The notes under the pieces are model-generated. The model was not told the origin of the DNA. It saw only the letters and a program-made list of their open reading frames with translations, and searched no databases. Below, piece after piece: positions 1-7,095 of a stretch of 15,912 nt of DNA (the first letter of the stretch is position 1; each line of letters opens with the position of its first letter). The position numbers were made by a program, and so were the translations under genes. The DNA comes from DASYML01 sp036399835 (GTDB taxonomy: Bacteria; Acidobacteriota; Blastocatellia; Pyrinomonadales; Pyrinomonadaceae): positions 1-15,912 of the forward strand of contig DASWMI010000077.1 of assembly GCA_036399835.1 (NCBI GenBank), in the 5' to 3' direction.

Positions 1-107
1 TTCTTGAGAAAGCGTCCGCCTCGTTTTTCAATTTCAGGGTAGACTCAAATTTTTGTATCATTCGGAGTGCTGCGTTGTTAAGGTAAAGGCGCAGAGAGAG
101 AGAGATT

Positions 108-114
108 GAGGAGG
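108..114 (+). promoter_or_regulatory. Shine-Dalgarno GAGGAGG deciding a TTG start
   Basis: GAGGAGG lies 8 nt upstream of the TTG at 123. There is no better in-frame ATG or GTG with a comparable site nearby, so this site fixes the start of the REC/GGDEF-like gene. I see only weak -10/-35 candidates in bases 1-107. Confidence 0.7.
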
Positions 115-122
115 CAAGCGCT

Positions 123-1712
123 TTGTCCGGTCCGGCCCCAACAGATTCCAGCTCACGCAGTTCTGGCCGCCAGCGCCGCGCACTGATTGTCGCAGAGTGG
201 GCTGCGGCCAGGTTACAGCAGCAGTTGTCTGCCTCCGGCTATGAAACGCTGATTGCGACGACCGACACAGCCGCGCGCGCCGTCAAAGAGTTTGCGCCCG
301 ACCTGGTCTTGATAGAGCTGCGGCGGAGCAGCGGAGCCAACGGCAGCGAGAATGATCGCCTGGCGCTGGCGCGTCGGCTGCGCGCAGAGCCTGCGACTTA
401 CGCGCTGCCGCTCGTCTTCGTCTTTGATAAGGACGAGAGCACGTTGCGCAACGCGGCTTTGAATATCGGTGCGGACGATTATTTCGGTCTCTGGATTTCG
501 GCGGCGGAGATGCTTTCCCGCCTGGATGCTCTCTTCTGGCGGATTGAAGCTGGCCGCCGCTCGGCCACAGTGGTCGGCGACCAGCGTCTTGAGATAGACA
601 ACTTCATGCTCGTGCTCGACACGATGCGCGAAGGGCTGCGCACCGGAGCGAGCGGCACGCTGGCACTGCTCTATGCCGTCACAGAGCAGAACGGCGAGCA
701 GCCCAGGGACAAACAGGCGCGAGACCGCACGCTGGCCGAAGCTCACGGGTTTTTAAAACTCAACCTGCGACGGATGGATTCGGTCGCCTTCTACGGCCCG
801 ATGACGCTGCTCGTCTATCTGCCCGGCGTGCAGCGCGAAGAGGCTCGCGCGCTTCTATCCAAGCTGCGCCGTGAATTCCTGTCGGGACGCGAAGCAAGTG
901 AGATAGCCATCGGCGCGGCCTCCTTTCCCGTAGACGGGAGCGAAGTGGAAAGCCTGATTGAAAAGGCTGAAGCAGCCGCTCTTGAGGCTCGCAATAGTAA
1001 GGCTGCGGAGCGTGTCGTTGTTTTTGAGGCGAGGGAGAAAGAGGAAACTTCGTCGTCGCCGCCGACGGAGGCATTCGCTTCCGAAATATCTCAGACCGGC
1101 GCGCCCGAAAGTTCTCAGACGGATGCGCCCGTCGCCGCCGTTAATGAAGACCAGTTCTCGCTCGCTGCCGGCTTTGCATCGCAGCTCGCGTCCGAGGTCA
1201 AACCCGAAGGCGCATTGAAAGAGACAGCCCGGGCGGGCGCAGGAAAAGATTTGTCGCGCTCGAACGGCACGCTGGCGGCGCGTGCGGCGAGTGAAGCCGC
1301 TGCGCGCGAGCGAGAGAGGCGAGCCAGCGGAGCTATCATGCCGCGCCGACTGCTGTTGACTATCTCGGATGGCGCGCGTCTGGCGCAGATTAATGCGCTG
1401 GTCCGCTCGGCTGGCTACGAAGCTCGCGCAGCCTTTAACGGCCAACAGGCACTGGACCTGCTGCGTATAGAGCGGCCAGACCTCCTGCTGCTCGATTACG
1501 AATTGCATGACATAGACGGCGTGGAGATGCTGCGTCGTCTGAGCAAACAGCATGGCGGACGTTTGAAGCTGCCCGTCGTGCTGCTCCTGCCGCCAGAGCA
1601 TGAGAGCGCAGGCGCTTTGGCGCTTGAGGCTGGCGCCAGAGCCGTTGTCCAGACTCCTTATGATCCGGCAGAGTTGCTTGACAGCTTGCGCCAGGCCGGA
1701 ATCGCTGAGTGA
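123..1712 (+). CDS. REC - degenerate GGDEF - REC signalling protein
   Basis: A 529-residue protein starting at TTG behind a strong SD. Residues 18-140 have the alternating strand/helix pattern of a response-regulator receiver but lack the acidic pair, and the phospho-acceptor position reads LVLIELRR (Glu65, no Asp). Residues 160-302 follow the GGDEF diguanylate cyclase fold: DSVAFYGPMTLLVYLPG aligns with the active-site hairpin, with GGDEF replaced by GPMTL and the preceding Arg by Phe, followed by the typical IGAASFPVDG strand. Cyclase activity is therefore unlikely. A Ser/Ala/Glu-rich linker (303-405) leads to a second receiver (407-527) with Asp458 in LLLLDYELHDIDG; the conserved Lys position is Thr511 (VVQTPYDP). 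It probably acts as a signalling scaffold or sensor in the cytoplasm, possibly binding a nucleotide without turning it over. The next gene begins 13 bp downstream, so the two are probably co-transcribed. The domain calls are from pattern recognition, and the partner is unknown. Confidence 0.8.
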   Translation: MSGPAPTDSSSRSSGRQRRALIVAEWAAARLQQQLSASGYETLIATTDTAARAVKEFAPDLVLIELRRSSGANGSENDRLALARRLRAEPATYALPLVFVFDKDESTLRNAALNIGADDYFGLWISAAEMLSRLDALFWRIEAGRRSATVVGDQRLEIDNFMLVLDTMREGLRTGASGTLALLYAVTEQNGEQPRDKQARDRTLAEAHGFLKLNLRRMDSVAFYGPMTLLVYLPGVQREEARALLSKLRREFLSGREASEIAIGAASFPVDGSEVESLIEKAEAAALEARNSKAAERVVVFEAREKEETSSSPPTEAFASEISQTGAPESSQTDAPVAAVNEDQFSLAAGFASQLASEVKPEGALKETARAGAGKDLSRSNGTLAARAASEAAARERERRASGAIMPRRLLLTISDGARLAQINALVRSAGYEARAAFNGQQALDLLRIERPDLLLLDYELHDIDGVEMLRRLSKQHGGRLKLPVVLLLPPEHESAGALALEAGARAVVQTPYDPAELLDSLRQAGIAE

Positions 1713-1725
1713 GGAGAGCCAACAG

Positions 1726-2319
1726 ATGCACTGCATCAACTGCGGCGCTTATATCCCGCCGGGCGCGCGTTTCTGCGCGGGCTGCGGGACGATAGCCAAC
1801 GACCCAGAGATGACGCGCCTCGCGGGTGCGCAAGCCAGCCTGCCCGTCAAGCAGGAAGACGCGGACTCACCGGGCCGCACAATCTTTACCACGCGCCCGA
1901 CCCTGCTCTTTATTAAAGCGGGCTATCTGGCCTCCGCGCTCGGCGCGATTCTCCTGACCATCCTTTTAGCCAGCTTTACTTCGCTGACCATCTCAGCCTT
2001 TATCGCCGTCCCCGTCGCCATGGCGCTGCTGCTCATTCCCGCTTTCTATCACCTCAAGCGCAACCTGATTCGCTACACTCTGACCGATTCCGAGATAGAG
2101 ATAGACCAGGGACTCATCGCGCGCACGACGCGCAATATCCCTTTGCGCACGATTCAGGATGTGACTGTCTCGGCCACCATCGCGCAGAGACTGCTCGGCT
2201 ACGGCAACATCATCATAGACAATGCCAGCGAGCAGGGCGGCAAGGTCGTCCTACAGAATATCCAGGACCCGCGCCACCACGCCGACCTGCTTTTGCGCGA
2301 ACTGCGCCGCAGGCGCTAA
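1726..2319 (+). CDS. Zinc-ribbon membrane protein with bacterial PH domain
   Basis: A 197-residue protein. I place the start at the ATG at 1726, 9 nt after GAGGAG (1711-1716), rather than further upstream inside the previous gene, because the zinc ribbon then sits at the extreme N terminus. Cys3/Cys6 and Cys17/Cys20 form the CxxC-CxxC knuckle pair. Residues 61-84 and 88-109 are two adjacent hydrophobic helices. Residues 112-193 (YTLTDSEIEIDQGLIARTT, then IPLRTIQDVTV and LLGYGNIII) match the bacterial PH-like domain of the YdbS/YdbT type (bPH_2). The protein is likely anchored in the inner membrane with both soluble parts in the cytoplasm. No enzymatic function is implied. It lies 13 bp after the REC/GGDEF-like gene and was probably translated from the same transcript. 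Confidence 0.85.
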   Translation: MHCINCGAYIPPGARFCAGCGTIANDPEMTRLAGAQASLPVKQEDADSPGRTIFTTRPTLLFIKAGYLASALGAILLTILLASFTSLTISAFIAVPVAMALLLIPAFYHLKRNLIRYTLTDSEIEIDQGLIARTTRNIPLRTIQDVTVSATIAQRLLGYGNIIIDNASEQGGKVVLQNIQDPRHHADLLLRELRRRR

Positions 2320-2438
2320 ACTGTTCTTCATCCAATCGGGTTCACAACCGTGGCTTTCGGTGGAACATCCAAGTGTTCTGCGGGTTCTAAAGGATGATCG
2401 TCGTTTCGATGCTTTGGTTGAGGGATACACTTTTGCGT

Positions 2439-3614
2439 ATGCCGGTCTTCTCAAAACTGTTTTTCGTCTGCGCTCTTCTGACGCTTCTCTGTGTGCCCGC
2501 GCCCATGCATGCGGCTGATTTGTCCGTGGAAGAGGCGGCCAGGCTCTTACCCGAAAGCATAGGGGACTTTCACGCACGCGGCAGGGCCAAGACGCCAACC
2601 CTTGGCATCTTTGAGCAGCATTCGCCGGAAGATTTCGGCGTCATGGCTTATGCCGCGCGTGCTTACACGTCCCCGGATGGCGAAACATTTGTGATTGATC
2701 TTGTGACAACGCGCTCGGATTCCGGAGCCTATGCGCTTTTGAAGAGCGTTGGGATGTTTCCCGCATCTTCGCCATCCTTCGCGCTGAACGATGTCGGAAC
2801 GGCTGGCATCGCCACGCCCGCCGGTGTCATGTTCTTTAAAGGCAGAGCCTTTGCGAGCGTCTACAACGCGAATAAAACGGCGAAAGGCAACGAGGGCGTG
2901 CTTGCGTTCGCTAGACTTTTTGCACAAACCCTGGACAAGGGTGAAGGCGAGATTCCAGTCTTAGTCAAACATCTTCCAGATTGGGAGAAGACGCAAGAGC
3001 GTTCGTCTTATGCCATCAGCCTTCATGGTCTACAAAAGGCCACCGGGAATCTACCCATCTTTGATGCTGTCAGTTTCGAGGGCAGAACGGAAGCCGTCAT
3101 CGCACCATACGGGTCGGCGCGGCTGGTCATCGCCGAATATTCAACCCCGCAGATTGCCGCAGATTCGGATACGCGTATCAGGGAGCGTCTCAAACAGCTC
3201 AAGGAGACGGGCCAGCCCGTGCCGACTGCTTATCGGCGCGTGGGCAATTACTCTGTCTTCGTCTTTGACGCGCCGGATGAGCGCACCGCCACGCAGTTGA
3301 TCGATCAGATTAGTTATGAGCAAGTGGTCCAGTGGCTCGGCACTAACCCGCATATCTACGAGCGCCTGCAAAGGGAGTATGCAGAGACTACCGCTGGCGT
3401 CATCGTCTCCGTCCTCAAAGCCTCCGGTCTCTCTCTGGTGCTCTGTTTCGGTCTGGGCGCTCTCTTTGGTGGGCTGGTCTTTATGCGGCGGCGCGCACAG
3501 GCGGCGGCGGTTAAGGCCTATTCGGATGCGGGTGGGCTGCTGCGCCTCAATATTGACGAACTGACGGCGCAGACCGACCCTGGCAAGCTGCTCGGCAGGG
3601 GCGACCATTTATAA
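2439..3614 (+). CDS. Exported, membrane-anchored protein, DUF6599-like
   Basis: The reading frame is open from an ATG at 2394. I prefer the ATG at 2439 because it gives a clean signal peptide: MPVFSK, then a hydrophobic core, then PMHA cleaved near Ala25. The SD-like GAGGGA upstream (2420-2425) is spaced rather far at 13 nt. From 2439 the product is 391 residues. The mature N-terminal part (EEAARLLPESIGDF, then a YTSPDGETFVIDLVTT strand and a GAYALLKSVGMF helix) resembles the DUF6599 family common in Acidobacteriota. Residues 321-349 form a single C-terminal membrane helix ending in Met-Arg-Arg-Arg, followed by about 40 cytoplasmic residues. The bulk would lie outside the cytoplasmic membrane. 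Function is unknown. It lies 119 bp after the zinc-ribbon gene and may have its own promoter, though I do not see a convincing one. Confidence 0.75.
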   Translation: MPVFSKLFFVCALLTLLCVPAPMHAADLSVEEAARLLPESIGDFHARGRAKTPTLGIFEQHSPEDFGVMAYAARAYTSPDGETFVIDLVTTRSDSGAYALLKSVGMFPASSPSFALNDVGTAGIATPAGVMFFKGRAFASVYNANKTAKGNEGVLAFARLFAQTLDKGEGEIPVLVKHLPDWEKTQERSSYAISLHGLQKATGNLPIFDAVSFEGRTEAVIAPYGSARLVIAEYSTPQIAADSDTRIRERLKQLKETGQPVPTAYRRVGNYSVFVFDAPDERTATQLIDQISYEQVVQWLGTNPHIYERLQREYAETTAGVIVSVLKASGLSLVLCFGLGALFGGLVFMRRRAQAAAVKAYSDAGGLLRLNIDELTAQTDPGKLLGRGDHL

Positions 3615-3637
3615 CCGGCGGATTAAAAAGAGCTTTG

Positions 3638-3683
3638 AAAAAAAGAGAACGCGCGGTGAATCCGGTAGATTCGACCGCGCGTT
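3638..3683 (-). terminator. Stem-loop plus T-run, intrinsic terminator
   Basis: A 10-bp GC-rich stem (3648-3657 with 3674-3683) and a further 5-bp stem (3658-3662 with 3668-3672), separated by a one-base bulge at 3673, close a 5-nt loop. On the minus strand it is followed by CTC and seven T (3644-3638), the form of a rho-independent terminator. On the plus strand it lies 33 bp after the stop of the DUF6599-like gene, but only TTT follows, so it may also help end that transcript. Confidence 0.7.
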
Positions 3684-3915
3684 TCGATGATTGCCCTGCG
3701 ATTTATGACAGCCCTAAAAAGTTTGCGGGCTGCTGGTCTCCCTGTGAGGCTCCCCCAAGCCTCATACAGGACGCTGACCAGCAGCCCAGCAACTTGTGCT
3801 CTTCGACCGCTCGCTTGCGAACGACTCCGTTCCCCCGAAAGAGCCGCTGCCTGCTTGTCAAAATGAGAGAAAGCCTCCCCCAAAGCTTTCACTCATTACT
3901 GTCTCCGAGCCTGAC
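3638..3915 (-). ncRNA. Candidate structured RNA with three GGGGGA hairpins and a terminator
   Basis: Read on the minus strand, this interval has four successive stem-loops. Hairpin 1 (3897-3862) is a 12-bp stem with one mismatch and a 10-nt loop containing GGGGGA. Hairpin 2 (3844-3798) has an 8-bp outer stem, a 6-bp inner hairpin (3823-3808) and GGGGGA in the internal loop. Hairpin 3 (3787-3727) has a 12-bp outer stem, then 5-bp and 6-bp inner stems closed by a UGGGGG loop. A terminator-like stem-loop (3683-3648) followed by CTC and seven T ends the unit. No ORF with plausible composition or an SD covers it. The strand is chosen from the T run. If it were read on the plus strand, the loops would expose UCCCCC instead. 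I do not recognise a named RNA family. The 5' end is approximate. Confidence 0.5.
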
Positions 3916-4164
3916 CCGATTACCCTTATGTACCCTTCTCTATTTTAACTGTGGACTATAAAAGCAATGTCCATGCCATTAACAACCCATCGCTCTAAAT
4001 ATTTACGGGAATCGGATTTTTCCCTTTAAATCTGCAATTTCTCTCTTTAGAGCCTGTTGACAGCAAAGCTGCCATGCTCACGGAGAGCCAAAGACCTGAA
4101 ATATTTCAATACATTTCGTACACCGAATTGAACGCTAATCGTTCACAGACCGGTATAAACCCGC
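3916..4164. other. AT-rich intergenic segment with short palindromes
   Basis: No convincing gene lies here. Base composition is clearly more AT-rich than in the surrounding genes. There is a perfect 12-bp palindrome TGAAATATTTCA at 4097-4108. A 6-bp inverted repeat (TGAACG/CGTTCA, 4129-4145) lies 20 bp beyond the stop of the aminotransferase, but it is not followed by a T run in either direction. A TTGACA at 4057-4062 has no matching -10. On the minus strand TAAAAT (3947-3942) and TATAGT (3960-3955) could be -10 elements for the candidate RNA, but neither has a good -35. Confidence 0.4.
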
Positions 4165-5289
4165 TCAAGGCAGAGCATTTACCAGGGTTTCCATCTCCTC
4201 AATCATGTTGTAGAGATGGGGCGCGATGCGCAAACGGTCGCCGCGCGGGGCTGTGATGATGTTTTGTTTCTTGAGATGAGCGTAAAGCGCGGCGGGCGTC
4301 CAGCGACCTCTGTGTCGAATGCATACAATCTGCGATTTTTCCCCTTCCCCTCTTGGGCTGACAATCTCATAATCAAGCCCGCTCAAACGCTCGCAAAGAT
4401 AATCCGTCAACTCATTCAGATGGGCCGCGATGCGTTCGATGCCCGTCTCGGTCAGCAATCTCAGGCTCGCTTCGAGTCCGTGGAGCAACGCTGTAGGGGC
4501 CGTGCCTGTTTCCCAGGCGAGAGCGTCCTGCTTCCATTCCTGTTCAAAATTTCCGTAAGCTTCCGGCTCGCGCACGCTGTACCAGCCAAGCAGGGTCGGC
4601 TCCAACCGCTCTCGCGCGCGGTCCGAGAGATAAATGAGGCCGACGCCTTCGGGCGTGAGCAGCCATTTGTGACACGCGGCTGCCGCAGCATCTATCAAAT
4701 CCGCTTCGACATCAATCGGCACGACGCCCATTGATTGAATAATATCCACCACAAACAGAGCATCTCTCTCTCTCGCAGCACGCCCTATGCGCTCCAGGTC
4801 TGCGCGAAAGCCTGAGCCATACTGTACATGGCTGAGCGCGACGAGGCGTGTTCTCTCATCAATCAGATTTATCAGCCCGTCCAGGTCAACGCGCCCGTCC
4901 ACTTCCTCGCACATGCGTACTTCCACGCCGCACGTTTCGCGTAGACGAAGCCAGGGATAGACGTTGGAAGGAAACTCGCGGCGAAAGCTGACCAGGTTAT
5001 CTCCCGATTGCCAGCGCAATCCGTTGGCAATCGTGGATAGCCCGTCCGAAGTGTTGCGCATAAAGGCCAACTGCGAGGGACGCGCACGAATCATCTCTGC
5101 GGCAAGCTGCCTTGCGCGCTCTTTGACCATCACCCATTGACGATAATTGAGCGAGCCGTTCTGCGCCACATCCTGTAATTGCGCCTCGATGGCCCTGAGC
5201 GTCGTGGCGGGCGGCGGCGAGACTGCCGCGTGATTCAGATAAACAAGACGCTCCGTCAGAGGGAAAAGCGCGCGTAACTCTTTATTCAT
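4165..5289 (-). CDS. Class V aminotransferase (PLP-dependent, cysteine-desulfurase/epimerase-like)
   Basis: A 374-residue protein of normal length for fold-type I class V enzymes. Visible motifs are LVYLNHAAVSPPP at the N terminus, the phosphate-binding segment RNTSDGLSTIANG (78-90), Asp182 and Gln185 in VVDIIQSMG (contact with the cofactor ring), the Schiff-base Lys208 in CHKWLLTPEGVG, the GTAPT segment at 262-266, and the carboxylate-binding Arg354 region RLRIAPHLYN. The substrate cannot be assigned from sequence: the family includes selenocysteine lyase/cysteine desulfurase, isopenicillin-N-epimerase-like and kynureninase-like enzymes. I chose the ATG at 5289 (MNKELRALFPLTE) rather than the TTG at 5346 because family homology begins there and a minus-strand promoter candidate ends too close to the TTG. 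No strong SD is seen before 5289. It stands alone, divergent from the injection-system locus. Confidence 0.88.
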   Translation of the reverse strand: MNKELRALFPLTERLVYLNHAAVSPPPATTLRAIEAQLQDVAQNGSLNYRQWVMVKERARQLAAEMIRARPSQLAFMRNTSDGLSTIANGLRWQSGDNLVSFRREFPSNVYPWLRLRETCGVEVRMCEEVDGRVDLDGLINLIDERTRLVALSHVQYGSGFRADLERIGRAARERDALFVVDIIQSMGVVPIDVEADLIDAAAAACHKWLLTPEGVGLIYLSDRARERLEPTLLGWYSVREPEAYGNFEQEWKQDALAWETGTAPTALLHGLEASLRLLTETGIERIAAHLNELTDYLCERLSGLDYEIVSPRGEGEKSQIVCIRHRGRWTPAALYAHLKKQNIITAPRGDRLRIAPHLYNMIEEMETLVNALP

Positions 5290-5361
5290 AAGCTTGCCGC
5301 ACGAATCAATAGCATGATGAAAAATCCTGCCTGCCGTCTTCCGCAAGCGATCCGTTCTTAA

Positions 5362-5391
5362 ATGATAGTCGCAATCCGAACAGGGTGTCTA
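5362..5391 (-). promoter_or_regulatory. Sigma-70-like promoter for the aminotransferase
   Basis: On the minus strand TAGACA (5391-5386) and TATCAT (5367-5362) are separated by 18 bp, each matching 5 of 6 consensus bases. Transcription would start near 5354 and give a leader of about 65 nt to the ATG at 5289. Confidence 0.45.
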
Positions 5392-5424
5392 TGCGGCATT
5401 CTTTGTGGACCAATCGAATGACTA

Positions 5425-5453
5425 TTGACAAACTCAACGCTTGGGCATATAAA
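5425..5453 (+). promoter_or_regulatory. Near-consensus sigma-70 promoter facing the injection-system locus
   Basis: TTGACA (5425-5430) and TATAAA (5448-5453) are separated by exactly 17 bp. This is the best promoter match in the window. A start near 5460 would leave about 405 nt of untranslated leader before the BTAD regulator. It is divergent from, and about 35 bp away from, the aminotransferase promoter candidate. Confidence 0.65.
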
Positions 5454-5866
5454 TTTTCCGCTCTATCAAACTGGACCAGCAGCTATCGTCGGGAGCATCA
5501 ATGCTACTGACAAAGAGTGGCAGCGCAGACCGCCAAAAATAAGCCGCGACCTTGCCGCCGACTGCTTCTATGATGCCGATTAAAATCTTACCAGAGGTCA
5601 CCTCTTAAATGCGTTAACTTGGTCGCCAGCAGAGCGCAAAATCCGCCCGCTCACACCATCTTCACCATTTAAGCACCGGGCCGGTAGCAGCCGAAGTATC
5701 ACAGACTCTATTCCTTGCCCCGGGAAAATTTCTTCCACCCGACCGAGCGATTAAAGGGCTTTACCCCGTGGAGAACACCGAAGCTTTCGCCAAGCATGGC
5801 TCTCCGGCTCTTGTTTAGACATCCCTCGCTCCTTTTATCCTCAGTTCCTGAAAGGAGGCAGCTCCA
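5454..5866 (+). other. Long leader / intergenic region before the BTAD regulator
   Basis: I find no ORF with a plausible SD and no RNA family I recognise. The only compact symmetry is AGAGGT-C-ACCTCT at 5593-5605, a 13-bp palindrome of operator size. The region ends with a strong SD, AAAGGAGG (5851-5858), 8 nt before the ATG at 5867. It may contain binding sites or a regulated leader, but nothing in the sequence proves this. Confidence 0.35.
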
Positions 5867-6802
5867 ATGGCTGCTTTAAATATTCATCTCTTCGGAAAGT
5901 TCAGCGTCGAGGCCGACGAGCAAGTGCTGGACGGTTTTAACGCCTGCAAGGTCCAGGAGTTGTTCGGCTACCTCCTGCTCTACCGCGAGCGCCCTCACGC
6001 GCGCGAGGCTCTGGCCGGGCTGTTATGGGGAGACAGCACGACCGAGAAGTCTAAGAAATATTTGCGACAGGCTCTCTGGCATCTACAGACGGCGCTCGAG
6101 GCGCAGGACAGCGAGTCTGCCTCCGGCGGGGGCTTGCGCGTCGAGCATGATTGGGTGCAGCTCAGCATGCGCCCAACCATCTGGCTCGATGTGGCCCTCT
6201 TTGAAGAGGCTTACGAATTGGTCCAGGGAGTGCCTGGGCGCGAGCTTGATGCGGCGCGGGCCGAATGCTTGCAGAGGGCGGTCGAGCTTTACAGGGGCGA
6301 TCTGCTCGAAGGCTGGTATCAGGATTGGTGCTTGTATGAGCGCGAGCTGTTGCAGAATAAGTATCTGATGATTCTGGACAAACTGCTCAGTTACTCTGTC
6401 TCGCATCAAGCGTATGAGCCGGGCCAGCGTTACGGCGCGCTTATCCTCCGGCACGACCGCGCGCGCGAACGCGCACATCGCCTCCTGATGCGTCTGCAAT
6501 ATCTGGCTGGCGACCGGACGGGGGCGCTGCGACAGTACGAACGCTGCACCTCTGCCCTGCAAGAAGAGCTTGGCATCCGACCTGATAAGCGTACCGTGGC
6601 GCTTTACGAGCAGATTCGCGCGGACCATCTTGATGAAGATTCTGGTCCAATAAATGGGCTGACGAGCGTTGAGCCGAGCGCCGCGCTGCCCGAAGTGCTT
6701 GGCAGGCTCAAACAACTGCAAGAGTTGCTGGGTAATGCTCAGCAGCGCGTCAAGCAGGAGATAAAGTCCGTCGAGCTGGTCCTGAAAACATTCAAACACT
6801 AG
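5867..6802 (+). CDS. BTAD-domain (SARP/AfsR-type) transcriptional regulator
   Basis: A 311-residue protein with three parts. Residues 3-105 form an OmpR-like winged helix (NIHLFGKFSVEAD, then REALAGLLWGDSTTEKSKKYLRQALWHLQ), the DNA-binding domain of SARP regulators. Residues 107-255 form the helical BTAD domain (LYRGDLLEGWYQDWCLYERE; RLLMRLQYLAGDRTGALRQY; CTSALQEELGIRPD). Residues 274-308 are a short heptad-like helix, possibly a coiled coil for oligomerisation. There is no receiver, ATPase or TPR extension, so it is the small single-module type. Such regulators act as pathway-specific activators in the cytoplasm and recur beside contractile-injection loci. Placed as the first gene with a strong promoter and long leader upstream, it probably activates the genes that follow. 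The next gene begins 291 bp downstream, so the structural genes may have a separate promoter. Confidence 0.88.
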   Translation: MAALNIHLFGKFSVEADEQVLDGFNACKVQELFGYLLLYRERPHAREALAGLLWGDSTTEKSKKYLRQALWHLQTALEAQDSESASGGGLRVEHDWVQLSMRPTIWLDVALFEEAYELVQGVPGRELDAARAECLQRAVELYRGDLLEGWYQDWCLYERELLQNKYLMILDKLLSYSVSHQAYEPGQRYGALILRHDRARERAHRLLMRLQYLAGDRTGALRQYERCTSALQEELGIRPDKRTVALYEQIRADHLDEDSGPINGLTSVEPSAALPEVLGRLKQLQELLGNAQQRVKQEIKSVELVLKTFKH

Positions 6803-7093
6803 ATGAACGGCGCTCATCAATCAGTTCAAACCTTATCGCTCTCCGCTCAAAGGCTTCTCATCCTAAAGGTGTGACTCCTCTCAGACCGTCTTCCTTAACC
6901 GAACAATTTTTCAAAAAGAGAATCAAAGACGCTGCGGGAGACGCGCGAAAGACGCTGGCTCGGCGGCGGCTCTGTTATAAACGGCGCTCTCGAACCGGGC
7001 TGTTGGATTTTGCGGCTGTCTATCGAAGCGGGTTTGGCGAAATACAACCTGACCTATAGAGCAACGTCGGCGTGGAGTGAGCATGGAGTGAGC
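6803..7093 (+). other. Intergenic region between regulator and structural genes
   Basis: There is no convincing gene: the frame open from 7010 is composed differently before residue 29 and lacks an SD there. No clear terminator follows the BTAD gene. No -35/-10 pair stands out, although binding sites for the regulator would be expected here. Confidence 0.35.
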
Positions 7094-7095
7094 AT
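7074..7095 (+). repeat. Exact 11-bp tandem duplication carrying SD and start codon
   Basis: GGAGTGAGCAT occurs twice head-to-tail (7074-7084, 7085-7095). Each copy supplies GGAG and most of an ATG (7083 and 7094). The first ATG gives a two-codon frame, ATG GAG TGA (7083-7091), ending 2 bp before the ATG of the 84-aa gene. Confidence 0.9.

Noticed and set aside
27..61. Promoter elements before the first gene (TTGAGA/TTCAAT; TATCAT at 56-61)
   Set aside because: Matches are partial and several equally weak pairs exist, so none can be preferred; the true promoter may lie left of the window.
855..1739. Minus-strand open frame opposite the REC/GGDEF-like gene
   Set aside because: Antisense shadow of a gene with clear domains and a strong SD on the plus strand.
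3635..3961. Plus-strand open frame of 108 codons over the structured intergenic region
   Set aside because: It crosses all the hairpins, lacks an SD, and its composition (Pro/Ser/Leu with long C runs) follows from the stem-loops.
4057..4062. TTGACA as a plus-strand promoter
   Set aside because: No -10-like sequence 16-18 bp downstream and no plus-strand gene follows.
4074..4256. Small plus-strand frame overlapping the 3' end of the aminotransferase
   Set aside because: No SD, no motif, and it runs antisense into a well-supported gene.
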